The notes under the pieces are model-generated. The model was not told where the DNA came from, searched no databases, and saw only the letters and a program-made list of their open reading frames with translations. DNA of 64,000 bases from Salticus scenicus (Eukaryota; Arthropoda; Arachnida; Araneae; Salticidae): NCBI GenBank assembly GCA_963930645.1, contig OZ005648.1, positions 155,209,035 to 155,273,034 of the forward strand. The letters run 5' to 3'. Each line of letters begins with the position of its first letter. Position 1 is the stretch's first letter. Both the position numbers and the translations under genes were made by a program. This document shows, one piece after another, positions 30,323 to 42,531 of the stretch.

Positions 30323-33300
30323 ATGGTAATAACTAGAGCTATGGAGCAAGAAATGAAGAAGCTTCTGGAAGGTCTAACTGCCCAGATGAATGAGTTAAAA
30401 TCTGGATTGATAGAGAAAATAGAAACCGGACAAAAAGAATTAAAAGACGGCTTGACTGAAGAGATGAATGAAATGAAAGCAGGACAGGAAAAGATGGAAA
30501 CCGGATTGATCGAAAGAATGAAAGAAGGACAAAGAGAGATGAAAGAAAGTATGGAGACATCGCAAAGAGAGTTGAAAGACACTATGGGTGAAGTTCAGGA
30601 AGAAATTAAATCTAATCAAGATGAGATGAAGAGAGAGCTTTCAACGGTGAAATAATCAATCGAGGGTAAATTAACGGTGATAGAAAATAGAATGGATGGA
30701 ATAGAAGAGAAAGTTACAAAGATAGAAGAAAATTTTGAAGAGAAAGCTTTGAAAATAGAAGAAAGTTTTGAAGAGAAAGCTATGAAGATAGAAGAAAATG
30801 TTATGAAGGTTGAAGAGAAAGCTATAAAGATAGAAGAAAATGTTATGAAGGTTAAGAGAGTGTTATGAGGATAGAACGGAGTTTCGAGGAGAAAGTTAAA
30901 GAAAATTTTGATCAGGAACTGAAAGGAAGGTTTTCAGAGATAGAAGGTAAATTGAAGAGAATAGAGGAAGATCTGGAGAGAAAAGTGGAAGAAAAGTTAG
31001 AATCCATGCCCCAGGAAACTGAAAAGAAAGAGAGAAGAATCCAGAATCAGGAATTTATTAAGCTATCTACCTACGATGGCAGTTCCTCCTGGCATGTATA
31101 TAAGACGCAGTTTTCCATTGTAGCTGAAGCTAACGGTTGGGACTCTGTTGCAAAGACGGCTCATCTGGTAGGGTCGTTGCGGGGCGACGCCGCAGATATT
31201 CTGGAGACCCTTTCAAAGAAACAGCGATATGACTTCGAAGCTTTAACCAGAACATTAGAGCTACGTTTTGGAGCGAAATGGTCCAAAGAATATAGTCGAC
31301 TTCAGCTAAGGTCCCGTCGTCAGAGACCAGGGGAAAGCTTACAAGAACTGGCATCAAACATCCAGAGGCTTTCACATTTGGCTTTCTCAGACTGTCATCC
31401 TGAAACACGCAATGATTTGGCCCTAGAATATTTCATTGATGCTGTCGGAGATCCAGATATTCAAAAAGCCCTCAGACTCTCCGGCGTGAAGGATGTGGAC
31501 CCTAACAGCACAAAATGTTCCAGAAACGTAACAATCATATAACATTGAAACATTATAAACATTTCAGGAACGTTTAAAAACGTTCAGATTGCTTTCCGTT
31601 TAGTTTCAAAAACGTAGAAATGTCCGCGATCGTAACAAAAAATCAGATACGTAACAGAAACATTACAATCACTTAACAGATAGGAAAGGAAAAAGAGCGA
31701 GTGTTTCAGAAAGGTATCAGAGAGCATTCTTAAATGTGTTACGTTTTTGAAAGATTGTAAGCTTTTTGCAACATAACTCAAACATTCTGTGCTGTATGGG
31801 GAGTCAGCCTTGGTGTATGTCTTAAAGATCGAGGCAGCCCAACAAGCCTCCCATAAACATCGCCAGAACAGCACAGTAGACAAAGTGAACGGTTCTCAAG
31901 ATGATTTTAAAGAGATTCAGAAAATGATTGCAGATATTAATAGAAGACTACACATTCTTGAGAGTAAGAAAGAAGGGAAGACTCCAACAACTAAATGCTG
32001 GGGCTGTGGGAAAGACGGGCATATCAAACGAAGCTGCCCAGTAAGATCACCTAGAGAAGCAACCAAGAATGACTCTGAAGTATGTCACCCAGAAGGAGCT
32101 CTTCGGGAAAATCCAGATGCCTTCTTTTGGAAGCCTCCATCTGAAGATCATAAATACATACTTGCCAACCATCTCATTAATAACCGTACAATTGTTAACG
32201 CCCCCTGAAAAAACACCCCTTTTCTCACACCACTATATTTTTAGAGTTATTATCTCCAAATGTTGTTACGATTAAATAAAACTAAAAAAACTCTAAAAAA
32301 TTATTGGTATGAAAAAAAAAAAAAAGGCGGTTACTAAAAATTGTACGGTTCATAATGAGATGGTTGGCAAGTATGTAAATACAGCTCTAAAGCCGAAGAT
32401 AGACCCCAAAGAATACAGCCAGTTGCTCGCCAAGTTACTGTCTCAACACCATCAGAACAAGATCCCGATCCATGGAGTGACGAAGAACTTAGACAAGCCC
32501 AGTTGGAAGATCCTGACATAAAGCCAATATTACAGCTGAAGGAGACGACCAGCAACAGACCTACCTGGCAGGACATTTCCAGATTTAGCCCCATTACGAA
32601 AAGTTATTGGGCACTTTGGGACTCTCTTCATATCAGAAACTGTGTTTTATACAGAAAGTGGGAATCTGATGATGGGAAAAGCTTCAGATGGCAGATTGTA
32701 TTTACCAAGATCAAAAATTCCAGACGTTTTAGAACAACTGCATAGTAGCTCTACCGGAGGCCATTTTGGGGTAACGAAGACTCTGCAGAAAGTTCGGGAA
32801 CGCTTCTACTGGTGCAAGGCAAAGGAGGATGTGGAGAAATGGTGTAAATCCTGTGATGCTTGTGCGGCATGTAAAGGCCCGCAGAAACGAAGTCGAGGAA
32901 GACTGCAACGGTATAACGTGGGAGCACCATTTGAACAGATTGCACTCGACATCTTGGGTCCTTTGCCACAGATCTCCAGTGGAAATAAATACACCCTCGT
33001 CGTGATGGACTATTTCACCAAGTGGCCTGAGGCATATCCCATTCCCAATCAAGAGGCATGCACAGTCGCAGAGGTCCTAGTGCAGCAATGGGTGCAAGGT
33101 ACGGCACGCCCCTACAACTTCATACCGACCAAGGTAGGAACTTTACCTCTGCTGTTTTCAAAGGACTGTGTCAACTACTCGGCATAGACAAAACCCAGAC
33201 AACACCCTTACATCCCCAGTCGGACGGCATGGTCGAGAGGTTCAACCGTACCATCCTGAATAACCTCTCTCTTCTAGTATCTAGGAACCAGCAAGATTGG

Positions 33301-33660
33301 GACTTGAAGTTGTCATTGTTCTTGCTGGCTTATCGAAGTGCTGTTCATGAAACCACCAGCTATACTCCAGCCCAGATGCTCTTTGGACGTGAACTTCGTC
33401 TCCCATGTGATCTCCTGTTTGGTTGTCCACCCGATGCGCCTTCATCGCCCGAGGAGTACATCCAAGATCTCCAGGCATGATTTGAGGATGTACACAACTT
33501 TGCTCGGGAGCGGATTAACATGGCAACGGAGAAAATGAAGACAAGGTACGATCTAAAGGCTACACAACGAGTTCCAGGAAGGAGAGAAGGTCTGGTTGTG
33601 GAATCCTGTTCGAAGCAAAGGACTCTCTCCCAAGTAACAGTGCAACTGGGACGGACCATA
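30323..33660 (+). pseudogene. Broken gypsy gag-integrase; reverse transcriptase deleted
   Basis: The first frame starts at 30323 and is a long Lys/Glu/Met-rich coiled coil ending in a stop at 30653. Frames at 30677 and 30865 continue it into a Gag core (YKTQFSIVAEANGW, LVGSLRGDAADILETL). A MITE breaks it near 31505. A CCHC knuckle (CWGCGKDGHIKRSCP) follows at about 31996. From about 32215 the sequence jumps to the region just before the integrase, so protease, reverse transcriptase and RNase H are gone. The integrase has its H2C2 finger, D in LDILGPL, D in HTDQGRNF and E in GMVERFNR, but it is split by frameshifts near 32700 and 33095. It could not move alone. Confidence 0.9.
31505..31795. 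mobile_element. MITE in gag, about 291 bp
   Basis: Inverted ends are CAGCACAaAATGTT and AACATTcTGTGCTG. Gag translation is lost at its left edge and resumes at its right edge (LYGESALVYVLKIEAA), which shows it is an insertion. 'GAAACGTAAC'-type motifs repeat inside. The target duplication is unclear (possibly TA). Confidence 0.7.
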
Positions 33661-33710
33661 CACAGTCTTAAAAAGGCTGAATGATGTAGTGTTGCGGATC
33701 ACTAAAACAC

Positions 33711-34286
33711 CCCAGGTAGCACAATAATATCCACAAATGTCCTACCAATATTGGCCGATATTTTGAATGTCACTGAATGTCAAACGTCAAACTTACGATA
33801 TTTATGGATATTCACAGACATAATTTACAATCCATATTATAAAAAAGCATTTAAAAGAATTATTTACATTAATTACAAAATTCATGATCCGAAAATAATA
33901 TTTTGAAAATTAATTTTTATAAATAAATATATTTTTAAGAAATATAATTTTCTAATGCTTTATTTTTAACATTTGTTAATATTAGCCAATGTCGTAAAAA
34001 TGATATTATTTTAACAACATTCTTCGATATCTGTCGACATTTGACAAGTGATATCATTTTTTGGATATTGGGAGATATCTACCTACATTGTGAAAAGAAT
34101 TAATGTGACATTTGAGCATGCGTAGCGCCTGAAATGTCAAAAAGCGATATTTATTGATGTCAGGAAATATTCTCAATATCACCAGATATCAGAAAAAAAT
34201 ATCTATAAATATTTTTTAGAGAGGGTTCATTTTATATTCCCCAATGTCATATTTTTATATTGGCCAATATCTTTGTGCTACCTGGG
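33711..34286. mobile_element. MITE with CCCAGGTAGCAC ends (576 bp)
   Basis: Perfect inverted ends CCCAGGTAGCAC and GTGCTACCTGGG, flanked by AC on both sides. The inside is rich in variants of 'aatattggccgatatttt' in both orientations. It sits just after the integrase region of the decayed gypsy element. Superfamily not assigned. Confidence 0.75.
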
Positions 34287-34588
34287 ACCTTCGTCAAAAC
34301 CGAAGGTGGTGCACTATAACAGGATAGCCATGTACCACAATTAACGGTAATATTAAAATTTAAAATGTAAATACTGGTAAAATTTGCGCATGCATAATGT
34401 AAATATTTGTATATAAACATTTGTACATATTTGTGAATTTTGTAAATATTTCTCTCTTGATTTATATTTCTATTTTATCGTTATATGCAACTTAATTTTT
34501 GTATTTTAGATTGTGTAAATTTGTTTAGTTGCGCCTCTTGACCAAGGGTTGCACTGCCCGGGACGTGCAGTCCTTGGGAAGGGGGAAG

Positions 34589-35219
34589 TGTTACAAAATT
34601 GTAAATAATTGTGTTTATTTTTGTATAAATTCTTTCAAAGAGGCTTAGTAAGTTGATAAAGTGCTAATTTTGTGCATTTCTAGTCGTTTTAGCGTTGAAA
34701 TAGCCTTATTTTCTCTTAAAAACGCATTAAAAAGCCCCAATAAGGCCGGTAATGGATTGGTGCCAAATTTGGTGACTTTTTTCCACCTTGGCGATTTTTT
34801 TGACGACCTTGGCCAGAAAATCCTTATTAGGGATATACCAAATATAGAAGCTCTAATCCCATTGGTTGATGAGATATGGAGATTTCTGGAACGTTCCACA
34901 CTTTTCTACAGGGGTATATAAGCCTGTTTTCTTCGCCAAGGCTAGTTAGTTCATTTCAGATCTCGGCCAGCTTCGCTAGTGCTTGCTTTGCTTTGAGCCT
35001 CTTTGAAAGAGACTTGCTTTAAGTGTTATTGCTATACAGTTTGTACTGTGGATTTGCTATTGACAGCTGTTGTTTAAGCTGTGTTTACTGGTTGAATTGA
35101 AGTTGATACTTGGTTTATAGACCTGTATTTTTCTGGAACTTTCTGTGAATAAATTACTGAATTTTTGTAAGTTTTGCCTTTCATTCTCGGACAACTCACG
35201 AACCCCCAAGTATGCAACA
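34589..35219 (+). repeat. 3' LTR of the decayed gypsy element (631 bp)
   Basis: Matches 29682-30291 except for scattered substitutions and a 21 bp segment around 34795-34815 (ttgacgaccttggcca) absent from the left LTR. A purine-rich tract (gggaagggggaag) precedes it. Confidence 0.9.
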
Positions 35220-36149
35220 TTTCATCTAAAATAATCAGACTTTATTCTTCTTTCAGGGCCTGGCCTGGGCTTGTTTTCTCATAAGCAAGGGTCAATAAAT
35301 AATACTTCATAATCATTAAAAGAAATCTTTTATAATTATTTGGTATAAAATATTTTGTGCAAGTAAAATAAACATTATCATATGAATGTATTCAAATTGC
35401 TTGTGAAAATACAACTATAACAAATATATGTATCACAATGTGTAGATCGATTAAAATTAACCTGATGATACTCATAGCTGATAGCTCAGATACCACTGAT
35501 CGAATTCAAATAAAACTTCAAATATATATTATGTAGATCATGGGGTTGCGGTTTATGTCAAAAATAAATTAATTTTAAATTTTGCCAATAAATGTTACTT
35601 TTCAGCCTAAAGCATAAGAAAATATTGATGAATGCTACAAAAGTTATAACTGTCATTAAACAAATTATTCACCCTTAGTGTCCATATCGCTGAAGAATAA
35701 AGAATAGGTATTAGTTGTAAAACTGTTGTATCAGAATGATAACAATCTTTCGTAAGCACTTTGTGCTTATCGGCAAATGGAGAATCTAAGAAATTGGTCC
35801 GTAAATGCAATTAAAGACATAATTCAGAAGTTCAAAGACTCTTTCTCTCTAAATATCGTAGCAGTTGCAGCATCTGTAATTTCTCAAAATTCTAATATAC
35901 ATGGTCACACTGTACTATGGTTATAATATAAGGCCATCCGTGATCAACTGCACGCATGATTTTGAGTAAAATTCTAAAGTTGTACTCTTAAAAGATACAA
36001 ATCAACAATTCAAATCACAAGATTATTCTGTACATCTTGATTTTGCCTTGCATCTTCTGGCAAGAACACAAGTGAATGAGAATTGACCATCATATATGTT
36101 ATGGATAGACGAGACTCATTTCCATTTATATGGTGTAACGAATGTACAT

Positions 36150-36390
36150 AATAAAATAAATGGGGTTCGTTTATTGTTACCACATATACATCAGATTTGT
36201 ATGCTTGAATCAAAGTCCGCTTGTAAATCTTTGTCAGATAAAGACAGATAGCACATAACAGAATTACAATACGAATAATTGGAAAAACACCCAGGAAGGG
36301 AATCAAACCCGCTCTCCTATGCTCGAAGGCGATTAGTAGTATGGCGACATAACCACTCAGCCACAGAGGGCCCCCACATATGGTGTTAAC
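36150..36390 (-). mobile_element. tRNA-derived SINE, second family
   Basis: The minus strand carries TGGCTGAGTGG (complement of 36353-36363), a good A box, and GGGTTTGATTCCC (complement of 36298-36310), a B box, with a tRNA-like head starting near 36385. The sequence differs from the SINE at 23262-23455. A 133-codon open frame across it is incidental. Confidence 0.7.
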
Positions 36391-37308
36391 AATCCTTGTC
36401 TGGTGCAGCAACAGCCGTTACATTACTTATAATGTCATAGTATGATGTTGATTTATGGCAAATTACATTCTTTTTTTTTTTTGCCGAAGGTTACTTTGAG
36501 AGACTTTGTTAAGTGTTCAGTGACAAGGGAGCGTTGCAGTAAACTCCTGGGAGACCTTGTTATGCTGGTGTTATAGTAAAAAGTATGTTTGGCCATCGCA
36601 GTGTTCATGTGTAAAACATAGGTAATAAGACATAGATTGTTCATCGAGAGAGAAAAAGTGATTCCTTATTACTCTGAGAAAGATGGCCATTTTTATCGGT
36701 TAATAGCAGTCTTTTTCGGAATGAATGCACATGGATAATTTAGCAAATAAAATATATGAATAATTTATGCACTAAAGGTGAATGAAAAACTGCAGATACT
36801 CACTTTTCTTTTTTTCTTTTCTTCTTTATTATACAGTTAATAATTAAACTCTTTTTATATACTAAAACTAACGTTCTTTGCCTGTGCCGCTGCTAATTAT
36901 ATTTAAAAGAATTTTGAAAATTCCATATTACTTACTAATATAAAATCTTAAAAAATATCAAACTTTAAAAAAAAGTATTCCATTGAAAATCAAAACAGTA
37001 ATTATTTCATAATAATAACAAAGCAACTGATTATAAAAATTATATTTTTCATAAATTAGTCAAATGTACTTATGAAAACCTATTACCTTTCCTTTCATCC
37101 ATTTATTAGTACAGTTAAAAGCTGTACAATACATTGGCATTTTAAAAATTCATCAACATTCTATTCTATTTTATTACAATTGCCGAGTTTCAATACTATA
37201 TCTATGGTGTAAAATGAAATGGAACAACTGCTCAACCTGCAATACGTGAAAAGACTTTGTACAGAATTTCCTCAAAGACCGTGTGTATCAAAGTTGCTGT
37301 TTTTTTTT

Positions 37309-37352
37309 ACTCTGTTTCATTAATTACACATAAGTAATTAATGAAACAGAGT
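37309..37352. repeat. Perfect 19 bp hairpin
   Basis: ACTCTGTTTCATTAATTAC and its exact complement are separated by six bases (acataa). Function unknown; it could be the remnant of a palindromic insertion. Confidence 0.85.
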
Positions 37353-38599
37353 TAAAAAGTTCAGCATCGTCCACCCTGTCTCTTTCGCTTCTGTAGATAT
37401 GTTGTTTGAGATTGTCGATAATGCAGTAATATGCTTCGAATATGCTGTTGACTGGCAAGGCATACACTTAGACCCACACACAGGTGTGTAAATAAATAAA
37501 AAATTTTGTTAATCTTTGATTTTTGCCCTCTTATATTTTATTTTGTTACATTACAGTGTTATTATTACTTTTGACGAAAATTAACAAAGTACTTTTTTAG
37601 GTAATTCTCAGCCCAACAATTTACATAGTAGGGGAGAATGGGGTTGAATGGGACACAGGATGAATGGGACAATAGCAAAATTTTTATGTACTGCAAGCAC
37701 CATAAAGTTGAAAATTTTTCTGATAAATGGCAGTACTGAGATCATTCATCAAGTGTAGTTTCAGAATTGTGCTATGTATAGAAGGGCAGAAAAAAATTAA
37801 AGTGTCTTTTTCTTCTGCCAAAATAAGTTTTTACTGATTCAATTAGGTAGTAGTTAAAAGTTAACCATTAGCTTAATATAACTCTTATATAGTGAAAAGG
37901 CATAATCTTTTATTGTGTTTATGATATTCAAGAAGAATATTGACAATTGTTCTTTAAGCCTATTGCCTGTTTTATATGATCATGTGGTGGTGGGGATGAA
38001 TGGGACAGTTTAAATGGGGATGAATGGGACATTTCCCACTATGTGCTAATTTAAAACTGTACACAAGAATTATGCTAAAACAAATCGTAAATAGATTTTC
38101 AATATTGTTATAACTTGTAGTTCAATAGTTATAACATGGAATTATAAAAGTAGCATGGATTTAGAGAAAAATAGATTGAAATTAATTGTTCTGATTTTTG
38201 TTTATAATAATTATGATAAAAAAAAGTTATAAGTTAGAATATTCAATGCAACTTAAATCAATAATATTAATAATTAAAAAAATAAAATAAAATAAAATAA
38301 ACTAATAATAATTTGATTAAAATCACAATTTCAATCAAGCTAATTAAACTAGTTGGCATAGGTGGACTCTGCTCAGTTCCCCATCATATTTATGTTCTCA
38401 TAAATTTCTAGTGCGAGACATATTATAATCATGTTAAAAGAAATGAATTTGACCAACGCTTGATACAGTGAGAGAATGAAATGCCTGCCTAATAGGCTAT
38501 CCACCGTTCACTTCGATATATTTATCTTATTCTAATCTATTAATTTATTTTATCAGGGTCAATTCTGTTGTTTAGTTTTCATGCTACTATTTCCAATGC

Positions 38600-39470
38600 C
38601 ATAATCCTCAAAATGCATATTTATATGAAAAATTTACAATTTCGCTATGTTGATAAAATCGTAAATTACGAATAATTTACGAAATTTTCCTATTAGAATA
38701 TTTGTATTCAATCATGTTCAAACAAATATCATAAATGTAATTTTGAAGTTGTCTAATGTATTTATGATCCTCAAAATGGAAGTTTATGCTCAATTTTGCC
38801 TTATTCTGCCATTTTAAGTAAATCGTATATTCCAAATAACTTACGAATTTTTTAAATTGGAAAAATCATAGTCTATGATATTCATACCAGTATCCAAAAT
38901 AATATTTAAAAAGTGGTTTGACATCTTTACGATGAAAATATCCCTCAAGATTGACGTTTATGTAAAATTTTGCTCTATTCTGCCATGTTAAGGAATTCGT
39001 AAGTTTCCAATAACTTACGAAATTTTTATATTGGAAAATTCATAGTCATTAATATTCATGCCAGTGTTCTAAATAATATTTTAAAAGTAGTCTGACATCT
39101 TTACGATGAAAATATCTCTCAAAATTGACGTTTATGTGAAATTTTGCCCTATACTGCCATGTTAAGAAATTCGTAAATTTCCAATAACTTGCGAAATTTT
39201 CAAAGTAGCATATTTATAGTTACTGATGTTCATTCCGGCATCTAAACTGATATTTTAAAACTGGTCCGACATTTTTAATGTAAAAAGTTTCCATTTAATG
39301 CACGTTTAAGTGAAATTTTGTCATATTCTCCCATGTTAAGAAAATCGTAAATTTCTCATAACTTACGAAGTTTTTTAATTAGAATGTTGCAAATGAATAG
39401 GGTTCTTGCCAGTATCGAAAGTAATATTTTAAAACTGATCTGACCTCTCTGCGATCATTTGTTCGTGAGA
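38600..39470. repeat. Tandem repeat of 174 bp, about five diverged units
   Basis: The landmark 'ttacgaa' (ttgcgaa in one unit) recurs at 38677, 38841, 39015, 39189 and 39363. The last spacings are exactly 174. Each unit has 'ctgacatctttacgatgaaa' or a close variant. Confidence 0.85.
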
Positions 39471-39482
39471 TATCATGTTAAC

Positions 39483-39550
39483 AGACTAACAAACTAACGG
39501 ACTAACACACTAACGGACTGCCACACTAACAGACACCCTACAGACAGACA
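39483..39550. repeat. Short minisatellite (actaacgg type)
   Basis: About seven 8-10 bp units of the form actaacaa/actaacgg/actaacac follow the 174 bp array. Confidence 0.75.
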
Positions 39551-41271
39551 CCACAAAAATTTTGTCATTTTCGGATTCCTCACACCTGAAAACGTATAAA
39601 AAAGTCAAAAAACCGAGGTCGAAACTTTTCACGATTACCTAAGTTCCCCATACCTATAGTATGATGGGGAACTAATAAATCCTGGTGATTGTTAATGTAA
39701 TACAGAATAGAATGCTGATTTTTTCAGATAAGTTTGAAACAAAAATTTATTTGGATAATTTTTACTTTATTATAAGGATTTATATCTTTCTAGTGTCTTA
39801 TTTATTTATTTTTTGATGTGTAATAAAATCACATAAACCAATTTAACTTAAAAAATTTATTTACTTTTCATTTTGTTTTCTTTTCTTTGTTAACTCCAGT
39901 CCTGTCCCGTTCATCCCCATAGGTGGGGATGAATGGTACAATGCACATGCATGTAAAAAAAAAAAAAAAAAAAATTATTATTATTTAAAAATGATAACTT
40001 TATATTAAAGTTAGCATGTTTATATGTAACTGATTACTGAAGTGTACTCATGAGCAATGTTACAAAATTCTGAATTAAATATGGTGAATGTTATTAATAA
40101 AAACATGAAAAATGTCCCATTCATGCCCATTCTCCCCTACATATTTGAAGTTCCATTCTCATCCGATTCCATTCTTCCAGTAGAAACGAGCTATCAGCTT
40201 CTAAGTACGATTCTTTTAATTTGAATGACTCTGCATATTAACAAAAGAAAAAAAAAGTAGCTGCATCTAAATTTTATACACATACCAAGAATGTGTACTT
40301 CTAGTTTTTGAAAAATAAAGGAATAAATTATTTTTTACCAAAAATTCATGATTCAAAGCAAAATAAATTAGTGCAAATGAATGCTTACCATATTAAAAAT
40401 GTTTAAGTAACAAAAAAAAAAAAAAAAAAAAAAAAAAGCTATTCATTTTGTAGTTGTTTGAGGATGATAATTTGTTGATAACATCTTCGTAAGTTGTACG
40501 TTCTTGCAATATTAGAAAAATTGGAGCTCATGTGCTTGATATTAAACCAGCCGTATAATTTATATCATTTTCAATTTTGCACCTGTGATATCTGAATTGT
40601 AACAGAAATATTATTCTCAAAATCTTCTTTACAAAAAAGTTTTCTGCAATTTTGAACAAAACTTTCTTTGACATTTCACAATAAACCATTATACCCAAAT
40701 CCTTTCTTTTAATTCTAGATTTGTAGCCTCACATCTATAGCCTATCTTCTTTCTCTCATTAATGATAACAATTCTTAATTATCAAGCATTTGAAATTAAC
40801 ATAATCTATTCCTTCATTATTTGCATTTGTAACGGAGACAATTTGCATGTCAAACTGAAAATACTATAAAATAGGCTCTAATAAAGCTTCTTTTAAATAA
40901 TTTAATTAATTTGTCAGAAGATTTTGCACATTTGTCGGACAAATTAAGATGACCTCATTTTTTGCAAAATATTGTACACAAAGCGTTGGTAATTAATAAG
41001 TGTACACTCCAAGGAATCTAAGGCGATTATGCATAGTTCTTCGAGTGAATCCAGTTAAATTTTTCTGTATTCTTTTTCTGATCAATCAGTACTAATACTT
41101 TCTGCTGAATATGATATGTATAAAGTAATTTAGTTTCCTAAAATTTTGCATTTCTTTTAGATTTCATTTAAAATTAGCATTTTATAATTAATACATGGAA
41201 TTCAAGTCAAATATTATTTTATATAGAGTTTATTTGTGATTATTTATTTTAAAATTTTCCCCCACACATAG

Positions 41272-42531
41272 GTAATAGAATACATAGCATGCCAATTGAA
41301 AACGACAAAATCTAGAATAGAAACGCATTTACATGTGTATCATGATGATGTAATCGCTGCCATGTATTTCATGGTGCGCAATGCATTAGTGAAAGAAGTA
41401 TTACATCCTCCTGAAGCTTTCGAGAATTCTTTTCTCTATCGATTCGAGTGCTGGCGTGAACGTCTGAAATTTCAGCATGCAAAGCAGACGTATGCCTATA
41501 GAAATGGGTATTTAGATAAAAAAGAAAGGAAAGATAAATCCAACGAAGAAAAAACATCAACTTCTCAGAGAAATATCACCATGAGTGATAATAAGAATAA
41601 AATATTATCTCATAATTTCCATAAAAGTGGGTCAGATAACCATAAATCAAACACATTCTCTGAAATGAACTCTCGAGCCCCTACAGAGTTTCCTAAAATA
41701 TATTCCAACAAAAATAATCATCAAGGTATCTCTGAGGATGTTGGTCATGCAAGTAAAAGTGTTGAGAAACAAGAGAAAAATGTTCCAGTCAATCCATACA
41801 GATCTTATCAAAGAAGTCGTCCAGAAAATGTCACTTTCAACAAAAGCAGTCCCCAAGAAATTGTCAAAGATAATGAAAGTATTGTTGAAATAGAAGAAAC
41901 TTCATCAAAATTAGCGTTTAGTCAAAAAAAATCTAACAGCTTAGACAGCAAAGAACTAGCAAAAACCTGTTTAAATTTTCATCAGAATAGCCTGGGGAGA
42001 GAAAAAGCAAATAGTGAAAGGAAATCCGGCATGAAATATTACCGAGTGCCAGCACAAGTCAGAAATAGAATATGCACAAATTCAAAAAATTCCATAAGTG
42101 AAACTTCTGACAAGATAACTAAATCTTATCCTGCTCAAATGAGTTATTCTGCAGATGAGATGCAAGCAACAAAACAATCTTTCACAAAAAAGGTTGAAAT
42201 ATTAAAAAGAACAGTGACGAATACTGACAAACGGGAAGTCATACCTAGGGCAAAAGATGAACATAACACAGCTATACAAACTCCAACAAGACCATCAATA
42301 TATAGCTTCAATAAAACCGATGAAACATCCAAGAATGCTTATGCGCAAACACCGAGCAGAATTCCTGTGAAGATTGTGAAATGTGACCTACCAGTGCCAT
42401 TTTCTGAACCACTTGGACCAGTTACAAAAAATGCAGCAAAGTCATCTGGACCAAATGGCACAAAATTTTGCAGAGGTGATACCGGAGAAGATGTGAAATA
42501 TGGTAATTATATTTATTTTGATAGTTTTTAA
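41272..42531 (+). CDS. Exon of the HUNK-like kinase: UBA-like segment and Ser/Lys-rich tail
   Basis: Follows a good acceptor (ccccacacatag, AG at 41270-41271) in phase 0, matching the exon at 28929-29086. It starts VIEYIACQLKTTKSRIETHL, then DDVIAAMYFMVRNAL, which resembles the UBA-like segment that follows the kinase domain in SNRK and HUNK. WRERLKFQHA comes soon after. The remaining 330 residues are rich in Ser, Lys, Asn and Glu, of low complexity, and probably disordered. The frame ends at TAA (42529-42531), but a donor-like G|GTAATT at 42502-42503 offers an alternative exon end in phase 1. A possible AATAAA lies at 42638-42643. The kinase identity is inferred from two exons only. Confidence 0.7.
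   Translation, partial: VIEYIACQLKTTKSRIETHLHVYHDDVIAAMYFMVRNALVKEVLHPPEAFENSFLYRFECWRERLKFQHAKQTYAYRNGYLDKKERKDKSNEEKTSTSQRNITMSDNKNKILSHNFHKSGSDNHKSNTFSEMNSRAPTEFPKIYSNKNNHQGISEDVGHASKSVEKQEKNVPVNPYRSYQRSRPENVTFNKSSPQEIVKDNESIVEIEETSSKLAFSQKKSNSLDSKELAKTCLNFHQNSLGREKANSERKSGMKYYRVPAQVRNRICTNSKNSISETSDKITKSYPAQMSYSADEMQATKQSFTKKVEILKRTVTNTDKREVIPRAKDEHNTAIQTPTRPSIYSFNKTDETSKNAYAQTPSRIPVKIVKCDLPVPFSEPLGPVTKNAAKSSGPNGTKFCRGDTGEDVKYGNYIYFDSF

Larger units (their letters stand above)
29682..35219 (+). mobile_element. Decayed Ty3/gypsy element inside the kinase intron
   Basis: LTRs at 29682-30291 and 34589-35219 differ by a 21 bp insertion and a few bases. The body keeps a broken gag and integrase but has lost protease, reverse transcriptase and RNase H. 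Two MITEs interrupt it. No 5 bp target duplication is visible (left flank gatac, right flank tttca), suggesting end erosion or recombination between copies. It is in the same orientation as the kinase gene. Confidence 0.9.
35220..37630. other. Kinase intron sequence, mostly featureless
   Basis: AT-rich, with short open frames of no recognisable family. It contains a SINE (36150-36390) and a perfect short hairpin (37309-37352). No exon with good splice sites was found. Confidence 0.5.
38375..39673. mobile_element. Nested element with AGTTCCCCATCATA ends
   Basis: A perfect 14 bp inverted pair (38375-38388 and 39660-39673) bounds 1.3 kb made largely of 174 bp tandem repeats. No target duplication was recognised and there is no coding frame. 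It could be a satellite-carrying non-autonomous transposon. Confidence 0.6.
37631..40137. mobile_element. TA-flanked transposon with GGGGAGAATGGG ends (2.5 kb)
   Basis: The left end reads GGGGAGAATGGGGTTGAATG and the right end is the complement of GGGGAGAATGGGCATGAATG. TA lies on both sides (37629-37630 and 40138-40139). Copies of 'ggggatgaatgggaca' recur at about 37995, 38018 and 39925. No transposase is visible. The outer end is shared with the pogo-type elements at 45509 and 58689. A second TIR element with tandem repeats is nested inside. Confidence 0.8.

Noticed and set aside
36010..36411. 133-codon minus-strand frame
   Set aside because: It spans a tRNA-derived SINE, and the Pol III boxes explain the sequence better.
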